A stretch of 64,000 nt of DNA from Sphagnum compactum. Its lineage: Eukaryota; Bryophyta; Sphagnopsida; Sphagnales. Both the position numbers and the translations under genes were made by a program. Under the pieces are notes generated by a model. It searched no databases. It was not told the DNA's origin and saw nothing but the letters and a program-made list of their open reading frames with translations. Location of the stretch: contig OZ234494.1 in NCBI GenBank assembly GCA_965153455.1, positions 10,726,001 to 10,790,000 on the forward strand, written 5' to 3'. Positions 26,620 to 39,765 of the stretch are shown in pieces (position 1 is the first letter of the stretch; every line of letters begins with the position of its first letter).

Positions 26620-27760
26620 TTAACATGCCAAAGTATTCAACAAAAACATTTCATAGAACCAAAATATGAAGATTTTGGTCGGTTAAACAACAATCACATA
26701 AGAATTCAACCACTTCCTCCACATTTTACAACTTTCTGACTTGGGCATTAACTTGTTCTTTTTGAAAAAATCTTTTGATCACAACTCCTGTGCCATTGTG
26801 GGGTCTTTTGCCATGATCATTTCCCAAAAACCCTATAACATCTTACAACCTCCAATTAAATTTGGATACCTAAAGACAAAGTACCATGGTTTATTACTCT
26901 TGAATTGGCTTGCACACCCATCACTCCACACCCAATGGTGCCATTCATGTGCATATCCTTGCTCCACCATATATTGCCAATGAAGCTTGAAACAATGTTA
27001 CACAAATTTTGAATCATGTTTATGATCATTTGAAATATAAAAGTGGTATTTAGTAAAAATCTTGGAATCCTCATCATAAGGATTTGAAGGTTGTGGTGAA
27101 AACAAATGTGCACCAAAATGGAAATCTAGTAAGTATGTCAATACATACTTTGCATTTCATTTTGAACATCAAAACTATAGTTTTATGCAAAGTCAACCAC
27201 AAAAACTGTAATGTTGGTTAGGAAGATGTGACACATGTTTGAAATGCATATCTTCCCATCAAGCAACAAAATTGTGCTTGACAAAATGTTGTTATTTTGG
27301 TTGTAGATATTCAACGAACCATTTGACATCATGTTATTGTATACCAAGGTCAACTTTTTCAAAGGTCGACCATTTTTAGGCATAGTGGTTTAGATAGAAC
27401 AAAATGGTGCCAATTAATTCCATCAAAGTATGATCTAGTAAACTCTTTTGGACACAAGGACAAATTTTGCACCCCACACCTTGGGTAGGTGCCAAAGAAA
27501 CAACTATGCTTGTGCCAATCCTCATAATCATCTTTTGGGCACATTATAGCCTCCCACAAATTAATAATACATGTGTATACAATGTTTGAGGCTTGACATG
27601 GCTGCCTAGAATGACCACATACATCATCACAATGACAATCACAAAGTTGTTTGTCATGGGTGGTACTTTTTGTCCTCATTTCCTTCAATGCACGCTTCAA
27701 CTCATTGAGCTCTACATGGTAAATGCAACTAGTATTTCTGTCCTTCATAGGCATAACAAA
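26620..27760 (-). pseudogene. Decayed transposon-like gene with Cys-rich domain
   Basis: The frame at 27359-27754 (131 residues) has a Cys/His-rich centre: CDCHCDDVCGHSRQPC, then CPKDDYEDWHKHSC and CGVQNLSLCPKEF. Its spacing suggests zinc binding. The pattern recalls Cys-rich domains of transposon-encoded proteins in early land plants, but I could not name the family. Downstream frames towards 26620 are broken. See also 24551-25160, which may be its continuation beyond the nested element. Confidence 0.35.
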
Positions 27761-28336
27761 AAATGGTTTTAAGATTCAAATTACCTTTGCCCCCTACAAA
27801 TGTTTTTGTAAGAATTACAATTGAGTTCACAAAGGTCAAAAAGGCAGTTTTTAAAAAGAATATATTTCCTCATTTCAACAATAGTAAAACCTTGTGAACA
27901 ATGATCTAGAGTTTGCACAATAGAATCCCTTGGACATTAGGTAGCAGCAAAATTTTCTTTAAGAATTTATTTAATTGAGTTCACATAACCAAGTTTATAT
28001 TCAAAGCTCATAAGGTCATTGAAATCACTCATGATGATAAAAATAAATTCCAAGGTGCCATTTGTCTTGTCAGATTTCCATGGAAGATTCAAGAATTTAA
28101 TATATGTTTTAGCTTGACCCCCAAAAAAAAGAACTTTGTTGTACTATCTAATGGATTCAAATAGACTTCAAGTTACAAGATAACCAATTCATATGGACTT
28201 TGCGATAGTATCAACAATGCAAATGGACTTCAAGTTACAAGTTGTCCAATCCAAGTGGAGTCTTGAACAATTCCATCACTTCAAATGGTGTTCAGATTAC
28301 AAACCAACCAATTCAAAAGGACTTTGTAACTATCTA

Positions 28337-28475
28337 ACCCACTCAAATGGGTTTTAAGTTACAACAGAACTCACTCAAATGGACTTTAGGTTACAACAGA
28401 ATTCACTCAAATGGACTTTAGGTTACAACAAAACCCACTCATCTGGACTTTAGATTACAACAGAACCCATCAAAT
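28337..28475. repeat. 32-bp tandem repeat, about four copies
   Basis: ACTCAAATGG followed by TTTAGGTTACAACAGAA repeats from 28341 with a step of 32 bp; the last copies are diverged. Related single copies (TCAAATGGACTTCAAGTTACAA-like) are scattered from about 28140 on, so the array grew from a locally duplicated word. Confidence 0.75.
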
Positions 28476-31400
28476 GGACTTAGCATATATACTACATAGA
28501 TTCTATGGACTCCAAGGCAATTTGTTCACAATAGTCCACAATGAATCAACAATTTTAGGTAACTGATTAATTCCATGCCTTCACAATAACCTGAAGTAAT
28601 ACATATATGGACTAAAAGTGTTGCACAACAGAATTTGCCCAGCTTCATCAAAAAACCAATGGCAATCCATTGAACTACAAACTTAATGGAGAGTTAACTA
28701 ACCAGTTTTTGTTCACAAGATTACTTTCTTATTGGACTAATCACTTCAAGGACTTCCATTCAAATCCATTCCAAAAAACTACAATGGACAAAGAACTGAG
28801 CCCTTTCTGGACTTTCCAATTTTTTTGAATGACAACCTCCAGGACATTGTTCACAATCAACATATTTGAAGGTAAAGATAAACATGTGTTTCCATGAGGA
28901 AATGAGTGGGCTTCTCATCGAATGTGCCTAGATTCACTCCCTGTTTTGTCACTTCAGCATTGTCAAGGGGCCGACTCGAGTCTCTTCTACCCACCATTGC
29001 ACCACTAGATTTCTTGTCGAAAGCAAGAGGTCATCAGTCCTCTTCTTTCTCACTGATAATCTCCACAAAGATGCCCCACTTTCACACATTGGAGACTGCA
29101 TGATAATGCTGTAGTAACATTTCAATAGTGCACACCAAGAAGCCTAGCCATGCCCCTAACTGAAGACTGCAAACAAGTAGAACTGCCCAATGCAATTCTG
29201 CACAAAACCATGCAGGCTGCAAAAATGGCACAAAAAGACAAGCCTGAAAATGCGCCAGAACAGAGCTCGTTAGAGGTATTTAGTGTCTTGTGCCATCAGT
29301 AGGTACTGCACCCTCATCATAGACTTTCTTGTAGGCCATTTTTAGGGGCCATTATCTGGTCTGAAGCTTTCGTTGTCTTACTCTCATGCTTTACTGTTTG
29401 AGTGTCATGGGTGTATCCATGGTTCCATATCAAAGCTCTGATCTTTAGGGCTATAATGTCTGATTTGCACCTGAATTTCATCATCAGAAGTTGCTGTGCT
29501 GATCAAAGTTGTATTGAAGTGTTTCTGTTCAACATGATATATATATATATATTTATATATAAATTGTGTCCTTCTCAAGTATGCACAGACAGTCTCCCTA
29601 ACAGTTGACAACCCCTTGCAGTGTTTTAAGCTTTTCCTAAGAATGTTTTTGAGTTCTTTGGGACATCCTTTGGCGTGAACTTGCACACTGTTTATATTCT
29701 TCATGGTAACAAGTAAACAAGTAAACAATATGTCTCATTTCACAGACAAATTTCCTTGGAAACAAGGATCTTCCCCTCTGGTACTGATCACCATGTTTAG
29801 ATTAATTTCCAGCACAATTGTTAGCACTTTGTTAATCTGTACAGGATTACGGAGCCTCAAATCAGTCTGTCCTTACAAGAACCCTGTGAGAGGAGTTTGG
29901 GTCAGTTAATTGTAGACTGGTGCAGCGTGGTAATCTGTTGGTTGTGAAACGGGTAGATTGAGTCTGTGATGTTGCAATATTCTCCGGCTAACAGCTGCTG
30001 CTGCCACTGTACTCCACTTGCCATCATTGTGTCCTTCAGGAATTGGACAAATGGAAGCATCAATAGCAGCAGCAGCAGCTGAGGCAACAGTGAGATGAAG
30101 AAAGAAGGCATGTTGGATGCTTCCTTCTGAAATTCTCTCTTCCAAGGGTGGTTTTTAATTCTTGAGATCAATGTCTCTTGTGATCTTTTGTTTCTTGGGT
30201 TTCCTTCCCAAGATATTGGTAAATTTTTGGGCGAGGCAAAGCCATTTAGTTGAAGGTGCATTGTGTAGCTTGTTCTCTAAAGTTTCTTTGATTTGTCGTA
30301 AGGAAATATTATTAAGCTCCAAAGGTCCAAGATGACTAAGTCTTTGGCTACAGTTTCTGTGCACAGCCAAAGACATCACTACTGCATATGAAAACCCATC
30401 AGGTTGAATCTACAGCCAGATATTATGGGTTTAAGAGAATCGGCTATTTTATACTATGCACAAAATTAGTCAACAGGTGTATCTCAGCACCATTACCCAA
30501 TCAAGCAAAGGATATGGTTGTTGTTGGGATTTCCTCACCGTCATTCCTTCATTTGTTGTGTAAATCTGGATCTCAGTTTGTCCAAATGTACTTTAAACCT
30601 AAACCTATCACCTGTGTCCTCATGCCCTAGCAACTTCATGTGACAAAAGTTGGGGTCCTGAACTTGTGGGTGACATGTACCTGGATGTCAATCAACCAAG
30701 TAGTTGAGTACCCTTTTTTCTAGGACAATTTTGTGTTATGCAATCTATAAAGTTGCAGTGGAATATGGAATGTGGAGTGGTCATTGCAGGCCATGAAATT
30801 TTAACTTTTATGTACTTTGAAATCTGGGGATTCGAACTGCAAGCACATGTTTCATCTCATACAAAATACTCACTTCACGAGAATTGACCAGACTTGGAGA
30901 AATGGGTGTCAGGAGAAATGTTGCCCAGTCGCTGATCTGACCAAGCCTTACCTGCCAAAGACTCCAAGTTGAATTTGAATTTCACAATAATTTGAGATGA
31001 CCCAAATCACACATGTGATTGGTTTGTATGTATGCATGTATGTATGTCGGGAATTTTGAGTAATTGGATTCAATACAATGATCTCAAATGATAACCTAAC
31101 CACAGTTCTTCCAGAAAGGGAAAGATTTCTTTAAGCCATGTGAACTAATTTGTATGTGAGTTTGTTCATTGGTGTGGCACCCAACAGTAGCTTCAAGTGT
31201 ATCTAGTGTCACACATCTAGCCCAAAAGCTCCTCCTGTTGGGTGTCTGGCACAACCATTGCAGACATTGAGAAACTCCCAGGACACAAATTGCTATCAAC
31301 TGACAAGAAAACCTCATACAGTGATGAAGAATTATTTATAATTGTTCTGAGTATTCTGAGATTTGACTCTCTCCAGAAGAGCTCATATTGTGCCGATGAA

Positions 31401-32702
31401 CTTGTTGATACAATTTGTTAAACATGCTTCTAGAAAATACCAGTTTTTCTGACTGGAAAAATGATTCTGTAGAAGTTGCTAAATTCTTTGTATATGTAAC
31501 TCTCACTAAGGAGAGATTCCGCCCTTCACCTGAAGCTTCTTATGGTCAATGTCACTTTCAAATGCATGTGACTACCCAGCATGTAGAAACTTCATGAGGT
31601 TTAGCAAATATAAATCCACAAAGTTCTTAATGATGTGGCAGAACCCTAAATTGTTAGGATTTTGCTAACCTAACTCTGATCCATCGAAACATTAGTTATC
31701 TATACATATGGCTGTTATGTATCCAACAAATTACAAGATGCAAGTTGTAGCTTTAGTGTGAGAGGAGTAAACTGTAAGAATATAGAGCTTTAGATTATCA
31801 TTTATTTCTACAATGAATGTCGAACTCAGACAATGTGAGCTGGAGATTGACATTTTCTCAACTCCCTTTTTTTTCTTTGTTGTAATTGAGTTGTACCTGA
31901 AGAAGCTTCAATAGGACATATTTTTCCCCTTTGCAAAGTGTGGGAGGTAGGTAGGGGAGCAGGGTCAGAAGGATGTTTCTGCACATCAGATCCAAGTGAT
32001 GATGAATGTGCCAGGGAGTAGGTATTAATATGGTTCCATGGTTGCAAGTTGCAACTACCCTTGTAGAGAATATCATGGCATCGAAATGACAAACATAAGA
32101 AGTTGAAATGTGCAATAATATATATTCAATATAAATTGATGTAGAAAGTGGAGGCAAAACTAACATGGAGGGAAAAAAAAAACAGAAAACAAAATTTCAT
32201 TGTGCACCCAAATATTGAGGATTTCAGATTCTTCACCCACCCACCGGTCTGTCTCTATAAGATTGAACCATAAGAAGTTCTTGAATCAAACCCTCATCGA
32301 AACTCTACCTTCCCTTATTCATACCTACTCATGGGATGATTGAATATCCAATCATGATATCATGGTCACCATGTTTTACCATTGCAATGAATGTGAAGAT
32401 TCGATCAAATGATGGATGGCATTATGCACCCAAGTTTTACCTCCTTGATGCATGATTTTCATGTAGGAAGTGAAACAAATCAAACTACCTTCTCTTATAT
32501 ACTACCTTTGGATTACATTCGATAGTTTGTTAAATTTCTTCACTCTGTTGTACTAGTTGTTTCACCATCCTAACATACTCACAGTTCCAGTTTGCACAAG
32601 CTTGGGCCCAACCAAGGAAAAAGTCTTCATTATCACAAAGCAAAGCAAACCCCTTTGCATCACATTCTTCACTTGTCAATCATTTTTTGGAGAGCATATA
32701 CA

Positions 32703-33043
32703 CCAGTGTTGGGCGGTTATTTGATTCTGTTAATAACCGCTGACTCTGGTTTTCTTTTCGTAATTCCGAATCAGAGAACTGCTGGTTTCAGGTTTTTGAA
32801 AGGAAAACAGAGTCAAAGAATCATGGGTTCTGGTCATTTCATACACTTCAAAGAATTACGCACCAGTTTTCAAGATCTTGTGGGCAGTTCCTTGACTTTT
32901 TGAATTCTATTTTTTGAGAACTGTCCTTAATATATCAGAACTGGGTCTTTGAATTTTCTGAGAACCATGGCAATGAACTTCAGGAACCGCAGCGAGATCC
33001 AGTGGGTGGTTTGGTGCAGTTTCTAATACCCATCCAACACTGG
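32703..33043. mobile_element. Possible hAT-like MITE, 0.34 kb
   Basis: CCAGTGTTGG at the left and CCAACACTGG at the right form a perfect 10-bp inverted repeat; the CAGTG start is typical of hAT ends. I could not find a convincing 8-bp target duplication (left flank and right flank differ). The interior has no coding capacity. Treat as tentative. Confidence 0.4.
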
Positions 33044-33337
33044 TATTACGCAGTGGCAACTAACCCATCTCTTGCCGAAAGACAGAATTCTAAACAGATT
33101 CTAAACAAATTCTAAACTCCGAAGCCTAGGAAACTACACTACTATATGTACAATTAACAGTGCATTTATCCCATGCTACTATGCAATGTACGTGTTCAAA
33201 GTTCAAAGCTCTCATACCCATTAGTAATACTAGCTAAAAGCCTGTGTAGAACTAGGTACAAATGATGTGAGGAAAAAGATTGGGTCTGTCCAGTGATCAT
33301 GGTATCATCATCATGATACTTGTGAATAGGTAGTAAG

Positions 33338-33712
33338 TTAAGTACACACAAGGGCCAAAGCATGTTTGGTGCAGGTGCAAGAAAATCCAAGTAAATCAAA
33401 GCAAAAATCATTCACACCATTTGGAGGAGCTGAGGAGCCAACTTTTTCAGCAATTTGTAGATCAGTTTCATTCACACAAGATTTGTGAAAATGAGAAAAT
33501 TCACGAGCTAGGCTACTTATTAGAGCATAGTTGCTAGTTGTACCAAGAAGATGGCGTTGTTTGTAAATTGATGATGATGACCATGACAACGATGAAGGTG
33601 AGTTGTAAATGACAAATCCGACAAGAGAATCCAAGGTCTTTCTGAAACAGCCCATAACGTATTTATCGGGCCTCATCATGTTTTTGTGTTCATCCCCTTC
33701 TTCAGGCTTCAA
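33338..33712 (-). CDS. Unassigned open frame, 124 residues
   Basis: A minus-strand frame beginning MKPEEGDEHKNMMRPDKYVM. It is longer than most chance frames here and has balanced composition, but no domain, signal peptide or clear splice context was recognised. It may be chance. Confidence 0.15.
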   Translation of the reverse strand: MKPEEGDEHKNMMRPDKYVMGCFRKTLDSLVGFVIYNSPSSLSWSSSSIYKQRHLLGTTSNYALISSLAREFSHFHKSCVNETDLQIAEKVGSSAPPNGVNDFCFDLLGFSCTCTKHALALVCT

Positions 33713-34799
33713 GTATTTGCAGCTTGCAAGTTGTCTAGAATGGCGGCTGCCTACCTCTGCTTCTGTTCGACAAAATTAGTGCATCAGTGGTGTGTGAGAG
33801 TTGAGACTACGAGGGTTTGTTTTTAACCATGGTTTGTGTGTACTTCGACAAACTATAGGCAGGTGCAACTATCTTTTACCCACTCACAAAAGCATGGAGG
33901 TAAAAATGTGGCAATTAGGACCCTTTCTTTTAGTGTTGGGCTAATATAATCAAATTTGATTTTGATATGTCAAGGCAAGGGTAAACATGCATGTGTTGCA
34001 AAATTTGCAAATTTGGGTCAAATTTGGGAAAGATTAGAGTCTACATAATCTATTGAAATTTCCATCTGGGTCAAGGAAATATCCATGAAATTACATCTAT
34101 ATACTATATACCTTGATTTTTAGGGTAAATTCAAGAATACATGATTTTTGTTTTAATTTCCCTCATAGTTGTTACATTTTTCACTTTGAAATGGGTATAT
34201 TTTAAGTAGAAGACGAACTCTTTGGGGTCATTTTGTGTGTAGTTTCTTTTGACTCAAAATACCCTGAATTTTGCTACTTTTTGCAGTTCATGCAAGTAGG
34301 GTTAAAAATCCGAGTACTCAAAGCTCATAATAAACCCTAAAATTTCTGGGGGAGAGTTTAGAGTTTAGGGTTTAGTTTGAGAGTTTTTTTAATCTCCCTA
34401 GAAAATAAATCCAAGTTAAAAAGAAATTTACCTTACAACAACAGTGGTTTCACAGAATTTGAAGAACCCGACTCAAATTTTTTTTTCCTTATAACGACGT
34501 ATCTTTTAACAAAATTTCCCATCTTGGCGGGGGAAGAATTTAAAGATTCTTTGACATCCCAATCCCAAATGTCATGTGTTCATGTTTCCAATGCCAGCGG
34601 CAAAATTAACTGTCTTTGGCTGTGGAAGAGAGCATTGTCGCTCACGGCTCATTCTTCTTGTACAAACTATTACAATGGGTGTTGTTCATAAGTCATTAAA
34701 TTTTTTATTTACCGTAACCTTGACCTAGTTATTATATTAGGCAACAGGTATCAAATGTAAGGCAAACAATTGATGCCAGGAAAGTGTTTGTCTGCACAC

Positions 34800-36080
34800 C
34801 CAAAAAAAAAAAAAAAAAGGTTTAATAACCAAAAAAAAGGCCACTATAAATTAAAAATTTATATATATATATATATATATATGTCCTACACAACACAACC
34901 CTACCCTCTGGGGCTGGCAAAAAGCCTTTCAAAAGATGGCAGAACAAAGAAGTAAGTAGCCTACCCACCCCATGTGTGATTGCTTGACTAAAACAGAGTG
35001 GAACTTCTCTCAAACAATAATTGCCTTGTACTACTACAATGATCAAACAACAGCCTACTAATTATGAATGGTCTTTTTACCCCTCTTGTCAGTTCAAAGT
35101 CTCCTCCAACACAAAAAATTAGGTGTATGTATATTTCATTTCATTTCATTTCAAAATGGATGAAAAACATGTTAAAACACATCAATTGGGGGACGGAAAT
35201 GGATGGATAATTGAATCTCATGAAAAATAATAACCATTTTTTTTTAATCTATATTGTGAAATGGCCCAAGCTTTTTGTGAAGGCCAAGCAATGCCATTCT
35301 TGTTTTATTTACCCCCCCTAGTAGGTCTTGAAATTTTGGAATGTTTCACAAGAAAACAAGCTTTCATGCCAAGAAGAAGAAGAAGAAGAAGAATGTTAAT
35401 TGACCTTTGGTTTATGTGCCCTAGGTTTATTTGTCCCCTAGATAATAAGGTTGTCAACACTTACCTAGTAGGATTGTCCATGAATCTCCAACCCTAGATC
35501 ATTAGCATTTTTGTAGTAAAGTGCACACCCATATTTTGGATGACCCAACATACTCTTGCTCATCCTTATTTAGGGTTTTTAAAAAAACCCTTGTTTTAGG
35601 GTTTGGTTCTTGAACTTTGGCTTGAGCATTTGAAACATAAGGATTCACTATGCCTCTTGGGACTTGAATGGGGAGTTTCTTAAACAAAGAGATGGACTGG
35701 GGCTCCATCTTTTTGGACACATGAATGGGCTGATTTGATTTGAGCCTCTTGTACACAAGACAAGATTCTTTGATGCAAGGGGCTGATTTGGCTTGAGCCT
35801 TGTGCATTTGGGCCCAAGCTTATTTAACACACGGGCCGGGTTGTTGGAGGGTCTGGCTGGGCCTTTTGGACTTGAGTTCAAGCTTCTTGAACACATGGAT
35901 ACGCACAAGATGCTGAACACTCTTGCACGAGCTTTGTCCAGTGCATTTCTGGCCTTGTCTTTTTGTGCTTTGCATGATTCTATGTATAAGCAAAAAACCC
36001 TAAACCCTATGTTTTGCAAAAAAACATTTAAACCCTAAACCCTAAAATACAGGGAGTAGATTTAGGGTTTTGCAAAAAAA
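34800..36080. repeat. Simple repeats and telomere-like words
   Basis: Poly-A at about 34802-34818, an AT run at about 34860-34882, an AAG run near 35383 and several CCCTAAA/TTTAGGG words (for example 35570-35602, 35996-36070). The telomere-like words are short and imperfect and are not a telomere. No gene was seen. Confidence 0.55.
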
Positions 36081-36599
36081 AATTAATTAAATTTAATTTA
36101 AAAAAATTATCACTATGCTCTAATGTCTCACACTGATTTCAAACTCAACATTACTTAAGAGAAAATGAGGATACCTTTCATTAACATAATTTTTGACGTA
36201 AAATTGTTATTTTATGTGTAACCTAAAACTAAGGTCAAACCCTACGACAGAGCCACACAATTCTTTGCAGGGCTGAGTGTGGTCGGCCAAGCAATGTGTG
36301 GGACAAAGCTTGTTGGGGGTGTTTAGGGTTTTCTGGGATAGGCTGAGCTATGTTTTTCTTTTAAAGCTTTGGTTCAGGATTTTTGGACACTGAGCTTGAT
36401 GGATGTGGGCCTTCTTAGGTTGGCCTGACCTTCTTGTACATAAAGGTTTGGTTGGCCTGAGGCCTCTGGGATTTGGGTCCGAGCTTTTTTGGACATGGGA
36501 TGGGGGAACAGGGCCCAAGCAAGCTCAAGAAACACAAACTTTGAAACAAGGACAAAAAGAAAAAGCCCCGCCCCTCAATAGAGATGATCACAAGTATTC

Positions 36600-38688
36600 A
36601 ATTGACCCAAGAGTGGAAGAGAAGAAGAGAGAGAGAGAGAGAGAAGTTCATGAACAAAATTGTACTTTGGACAACACAATTGGTGAGACCTCAAGTGTGT
36701 GGACAAACCTTATGTAAGGACAATTTTTGTTGGCCCTAAAGGTTTTTTATTTTCTTGGAAAACATTCCTCCAAAATTCCCAAGATTTTACAACAATTTTT
36801 ATTGACCTAAAAAGGTTATTTTCCTGAAAAAAAATTCCCCAAAATCCTCAAAATTTATCTACTCTAGGAAACAATTCCTGAATGAAATGACCCAGGCCTT
36901 GGTTCCCTCCACCACCCCACCCCCCACCATTTCTTAACACAAAGATTGCCCTTTTTTTTTACTACCTAGGTATTTCTTACAAAACTCATGTTGGAAAGGA
37001 AGGAAAAAAAAAACCCATCACAAACAAACAATAATACTCTGTATCAAAACTCCTATCACAACAAAAATAACAACAAAATGACACTCTACCATAATTCATG
37101 ACACCCAATGATTTGCTTCCTCTAAATTCCCATCTCCCATTATTTTATTTCCCAGTGGATTTTCCCCCATCTCCAAAACCAATTTCCTTCCTCTAAATTC
37201 CCCCCATCTCCAATTATTTTCCTTCCCAGTGGGTTTTTCCCTCATCTCCAATTACTGGGGCGAAAGGAAGGAAGGAAGGAAGGAAGGAAGTACCTAGTGG
37301 ATGAGGAAACCCCTTGAACTTTGCAGAGCTCTAGAATTTCTCAGCCCTAACTCAAAAAATTAAATAAGTGACCAAAATCAACCTTGTTCAAGACTGACGA
37401 TCATCATGATGGGTTCGTTGTTGGCCTGCGTGACAGAGAGAGGGAGAGAGAGACACACACAAGCAAACAAACAAACAAATAAACAAAAGAAAGAAGCTGC
37501 TGATCATCATCAGCAGCAGCCTTGACAGAGAAGGAGAAAGTTCTAAGCTTGTTACTGAACTTCTTATAAGAAAGACACCCACAAAACAAAACAAAACAAA
37601 ACAAAGCAAATTTTTGATTAAAAAAACCTGAGCTTTTAAGAGTCTAAGAATGGGGAGCTTTTCGAGGTTGTGCACTAGAGAATAAGGTGAGGTGGGTTCT
37701 TCAGAGGTAAATAGACAGAAAAGAAAACTGCAAGAGAAGCAAGTGAGCAGGTTCTTCAGCTCAGGTTTAGAGGAACCCAACACAAAATATATAAATTTTT
37801 TTATAAAATAATAATAATAATAATAATCCCCCAAAAAAAAAAAAAAAAAAAACGCTACTAGAGAAAGAAGGTGAGCTTGAAGAACTAGGTGATGATGTTC
37901 TTCAGAGGTTAAGAGAGAAGAAAAGAAAAACTACTAGAGAAGGAAGGTGAACTTCATGAAGAAGTTGGTGATCAGGTACTTCTTCAGAGGTTTTAGATAG
38001 AAGGAAAAAAAAACACACTAGTATCTAGAGAAGGAAGCTGCTAGCAGCTGGTGATCTTGTTCATCATCAGGTGAGAGAGCCTAGCTTCTTGGGAGGTGTG
38101 GTGGGTTTTAGAGAGACGAAGAAGAAGAAGAAACAAAACTGCTGAGCATTTTAGAGAAAAAAGAAGCTGAGCATTGGTTGTTGTTGTTGCTGCTGCTGCT
38201 GCTGCTGCAGCAGTTGATGATGATGATGATGATGATCCATATAATTGCTGTAAAACCCACCAGCGAGCTTTGTTTGTGTAATAATTACAAAAAATAAATT
38301 AAAGTTATATACAAAAATTTATGGCCAACTGGAACACCATCCATCAATCAATCACATGAAGGAGCAACAACCCACTCCAAGAAACTGCAATCACCAGAAA
38401 GAAACACCAGAAAGAATTAGCTACTACAACTGCATACCAGAAGCAGCAGCAGCAGCAGTTATGGTACCTCATGCTGCAGCATCTGTGCCTGTTGCAGCAG
38501 CTTTCTGTTATTTTATTCTCGCTTCCAATGTAAAGAAAGAGTTGCAGTAGTAGTAGCAGCAGCTCTCTCTCTCTCTTGACAGCAGCTGCATGAGCTGCAA
38601 GACGTACATGAGTTTCTCACTCTAGTCTCGTGGATCATATTGGAGGATCTATGTTGATGATGTAGCTGGTGGGATCTGATCGTTTGCA
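36600..38688. repeat. Microsatellite-rich upstream region of the carboxypeptidase gene
   Basis: Purine-rich DNA with GA near 36630-36644, GGAA near 37266-37290, AAC/AAAC near 37460-37605, a TAA run near 37806-37828 followed by poly-A, CTG near 38187-38207, GAT near 38216-38236, AGC near 38442-38457 and CT near 38564-38575. Several segments with the words AGAGAAGGAAG and GGTGA.CTTGTTC are repeated loosely between 37850 and 38110. Promoter and 5' untranslated region are expected here, but no TATA box or start site can be fixed by eye. Confidence 0.6.
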
Positions 38689-39243
38689 GTGATGTATCAG
38701 CTGCTTCTGTTGTTGTTGGAGATGATGATGATGAGGATGAGGATGATGATGGTCATCAACATGTGTGGAATGTTGGTTTTTTCTAGTGCTGGAGGAGCTG
38801 CTGCTGCTGCTGCTGCTGCAGGAGCTCAGGGAGGTGGCGGCGGTGTGGCGGATTTGGTGACGAGTTTGCCGGGACAACCAGCAGGCGTGGAGTTCAAGCA
38901 ATACGCGGGGTATGTGACGGTGAGTGAGGCGCATGGCAGGGCGCTGTTTTACTGGTTTGTGGAAGCTGATCACAAGGACGCTGCTTCCCTTCCTGTTGCA
39001 CTCTGGTTCAATGGAGGTGAGGAGAGAAAGAGTCGGAAGCGCAAGACTAGATCAGCTCACAACTGTCCCCAACACACACACACACACACACACATCTTCT
39101 GACCATCTTGAGAGAGAAAAGAAAAATCATCAGTCCCAGACACACATGAGAAGAAGAAGATCACACTCCCCAGACAGCTGCTCAGACTCCTGCTCTGTCC
39201 CACAGAGCTCAGTACCTGCAGAGAGAGTCCCACAGACACAGAG

Positions 39244-39274
<31 letters not shown>

Positions 39275-39719
39275 ACTTGAATCCAAGAGAGACTAGTCCC
39301 AGAGAACACGAGTTCTACTTGATCATGGGTTCTAGCTAGTGTTTGGTTTTGTATTGTACAATAGCTTCACAACTATAGATCTGTTTCTGCAGCACAACTT
39401 CTCCAGCTTAGGGACAGCTCCACAGAACTTGATCTGCGAAGTGTTTTCTGTTCAAGATGTAGAATTTTTTTTTCTTTTCGTGTTTTTTTTTTGGTGGCTT
39501 GATGCGTGGATGGGTGGGTCGGTGATGATGATGATCAATGTTGTTTGATTGTAAGCTGCTGCGTCACTGTGTGCAGGACCAGGATGCTCATCTGTAGGAG
39601 AAGGGTTTTTGCAAGAGCTTGGTCCCTTCTTTCCGAATGCAGATGGAACTGGACTTATTCGGAACAAGCAATCATGGAACAAATGTCCGTAACCTTCCTC
39701 TTCCTCCCATCTCCCAACT

Positions 39720-39765
<46 letters not shown>

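Larger units (their letters stand above)
28480..34700. other. Intergenic region without recognisable gene
   Basis: Visibly less AT-rich than the DNA on either side, but no frame with family resemblance was seen. It contains a TGTATG microsatellite at about 31027-31047, a possible MITE at 32703-33043 and an unassigned minus-strand frame at 33338-33712. A non-coding transcript or small unrecognised gene cannot be excluded. Confidence 0.35.

Noticed and set aside
28341-28475. Possible CRISPR-like array (32-bp repeats)
   Set aside because: Repeats are directly tandem without unique spacers and the DNA is plant nuclear.
29405-29728. 107-residue minus-strand frame as a gene
   Set aside because: Contains an AT microsatellite read as IYKYIYIY and no recognisable domain or splice structure.
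32703-33043. Firm call of an hAT element
   Set aside because: The 10-bp inverted ends are good but no 8-bp target duplication was found, so it is kept only as tentative.
35996-36070. CCCTAAA words as a telomere or interstitial telomere
   Set aside because: Only two or three units in a row, mixed with unrelated DNA; the same short words occur at many places in the window.
37388-37834. 148-residue minus-strand frame rich in Phe/Leu/Ser
   Set aside because: It is a microsatellite-rich purine tract read backwards; no motif and poor composition for a gene.
39452-39763. Minus-strand frame beginning with an RE repeat
   Set aside because: Generated by the CT microsatellite in intron 2 of the carboxypeptidase gene.
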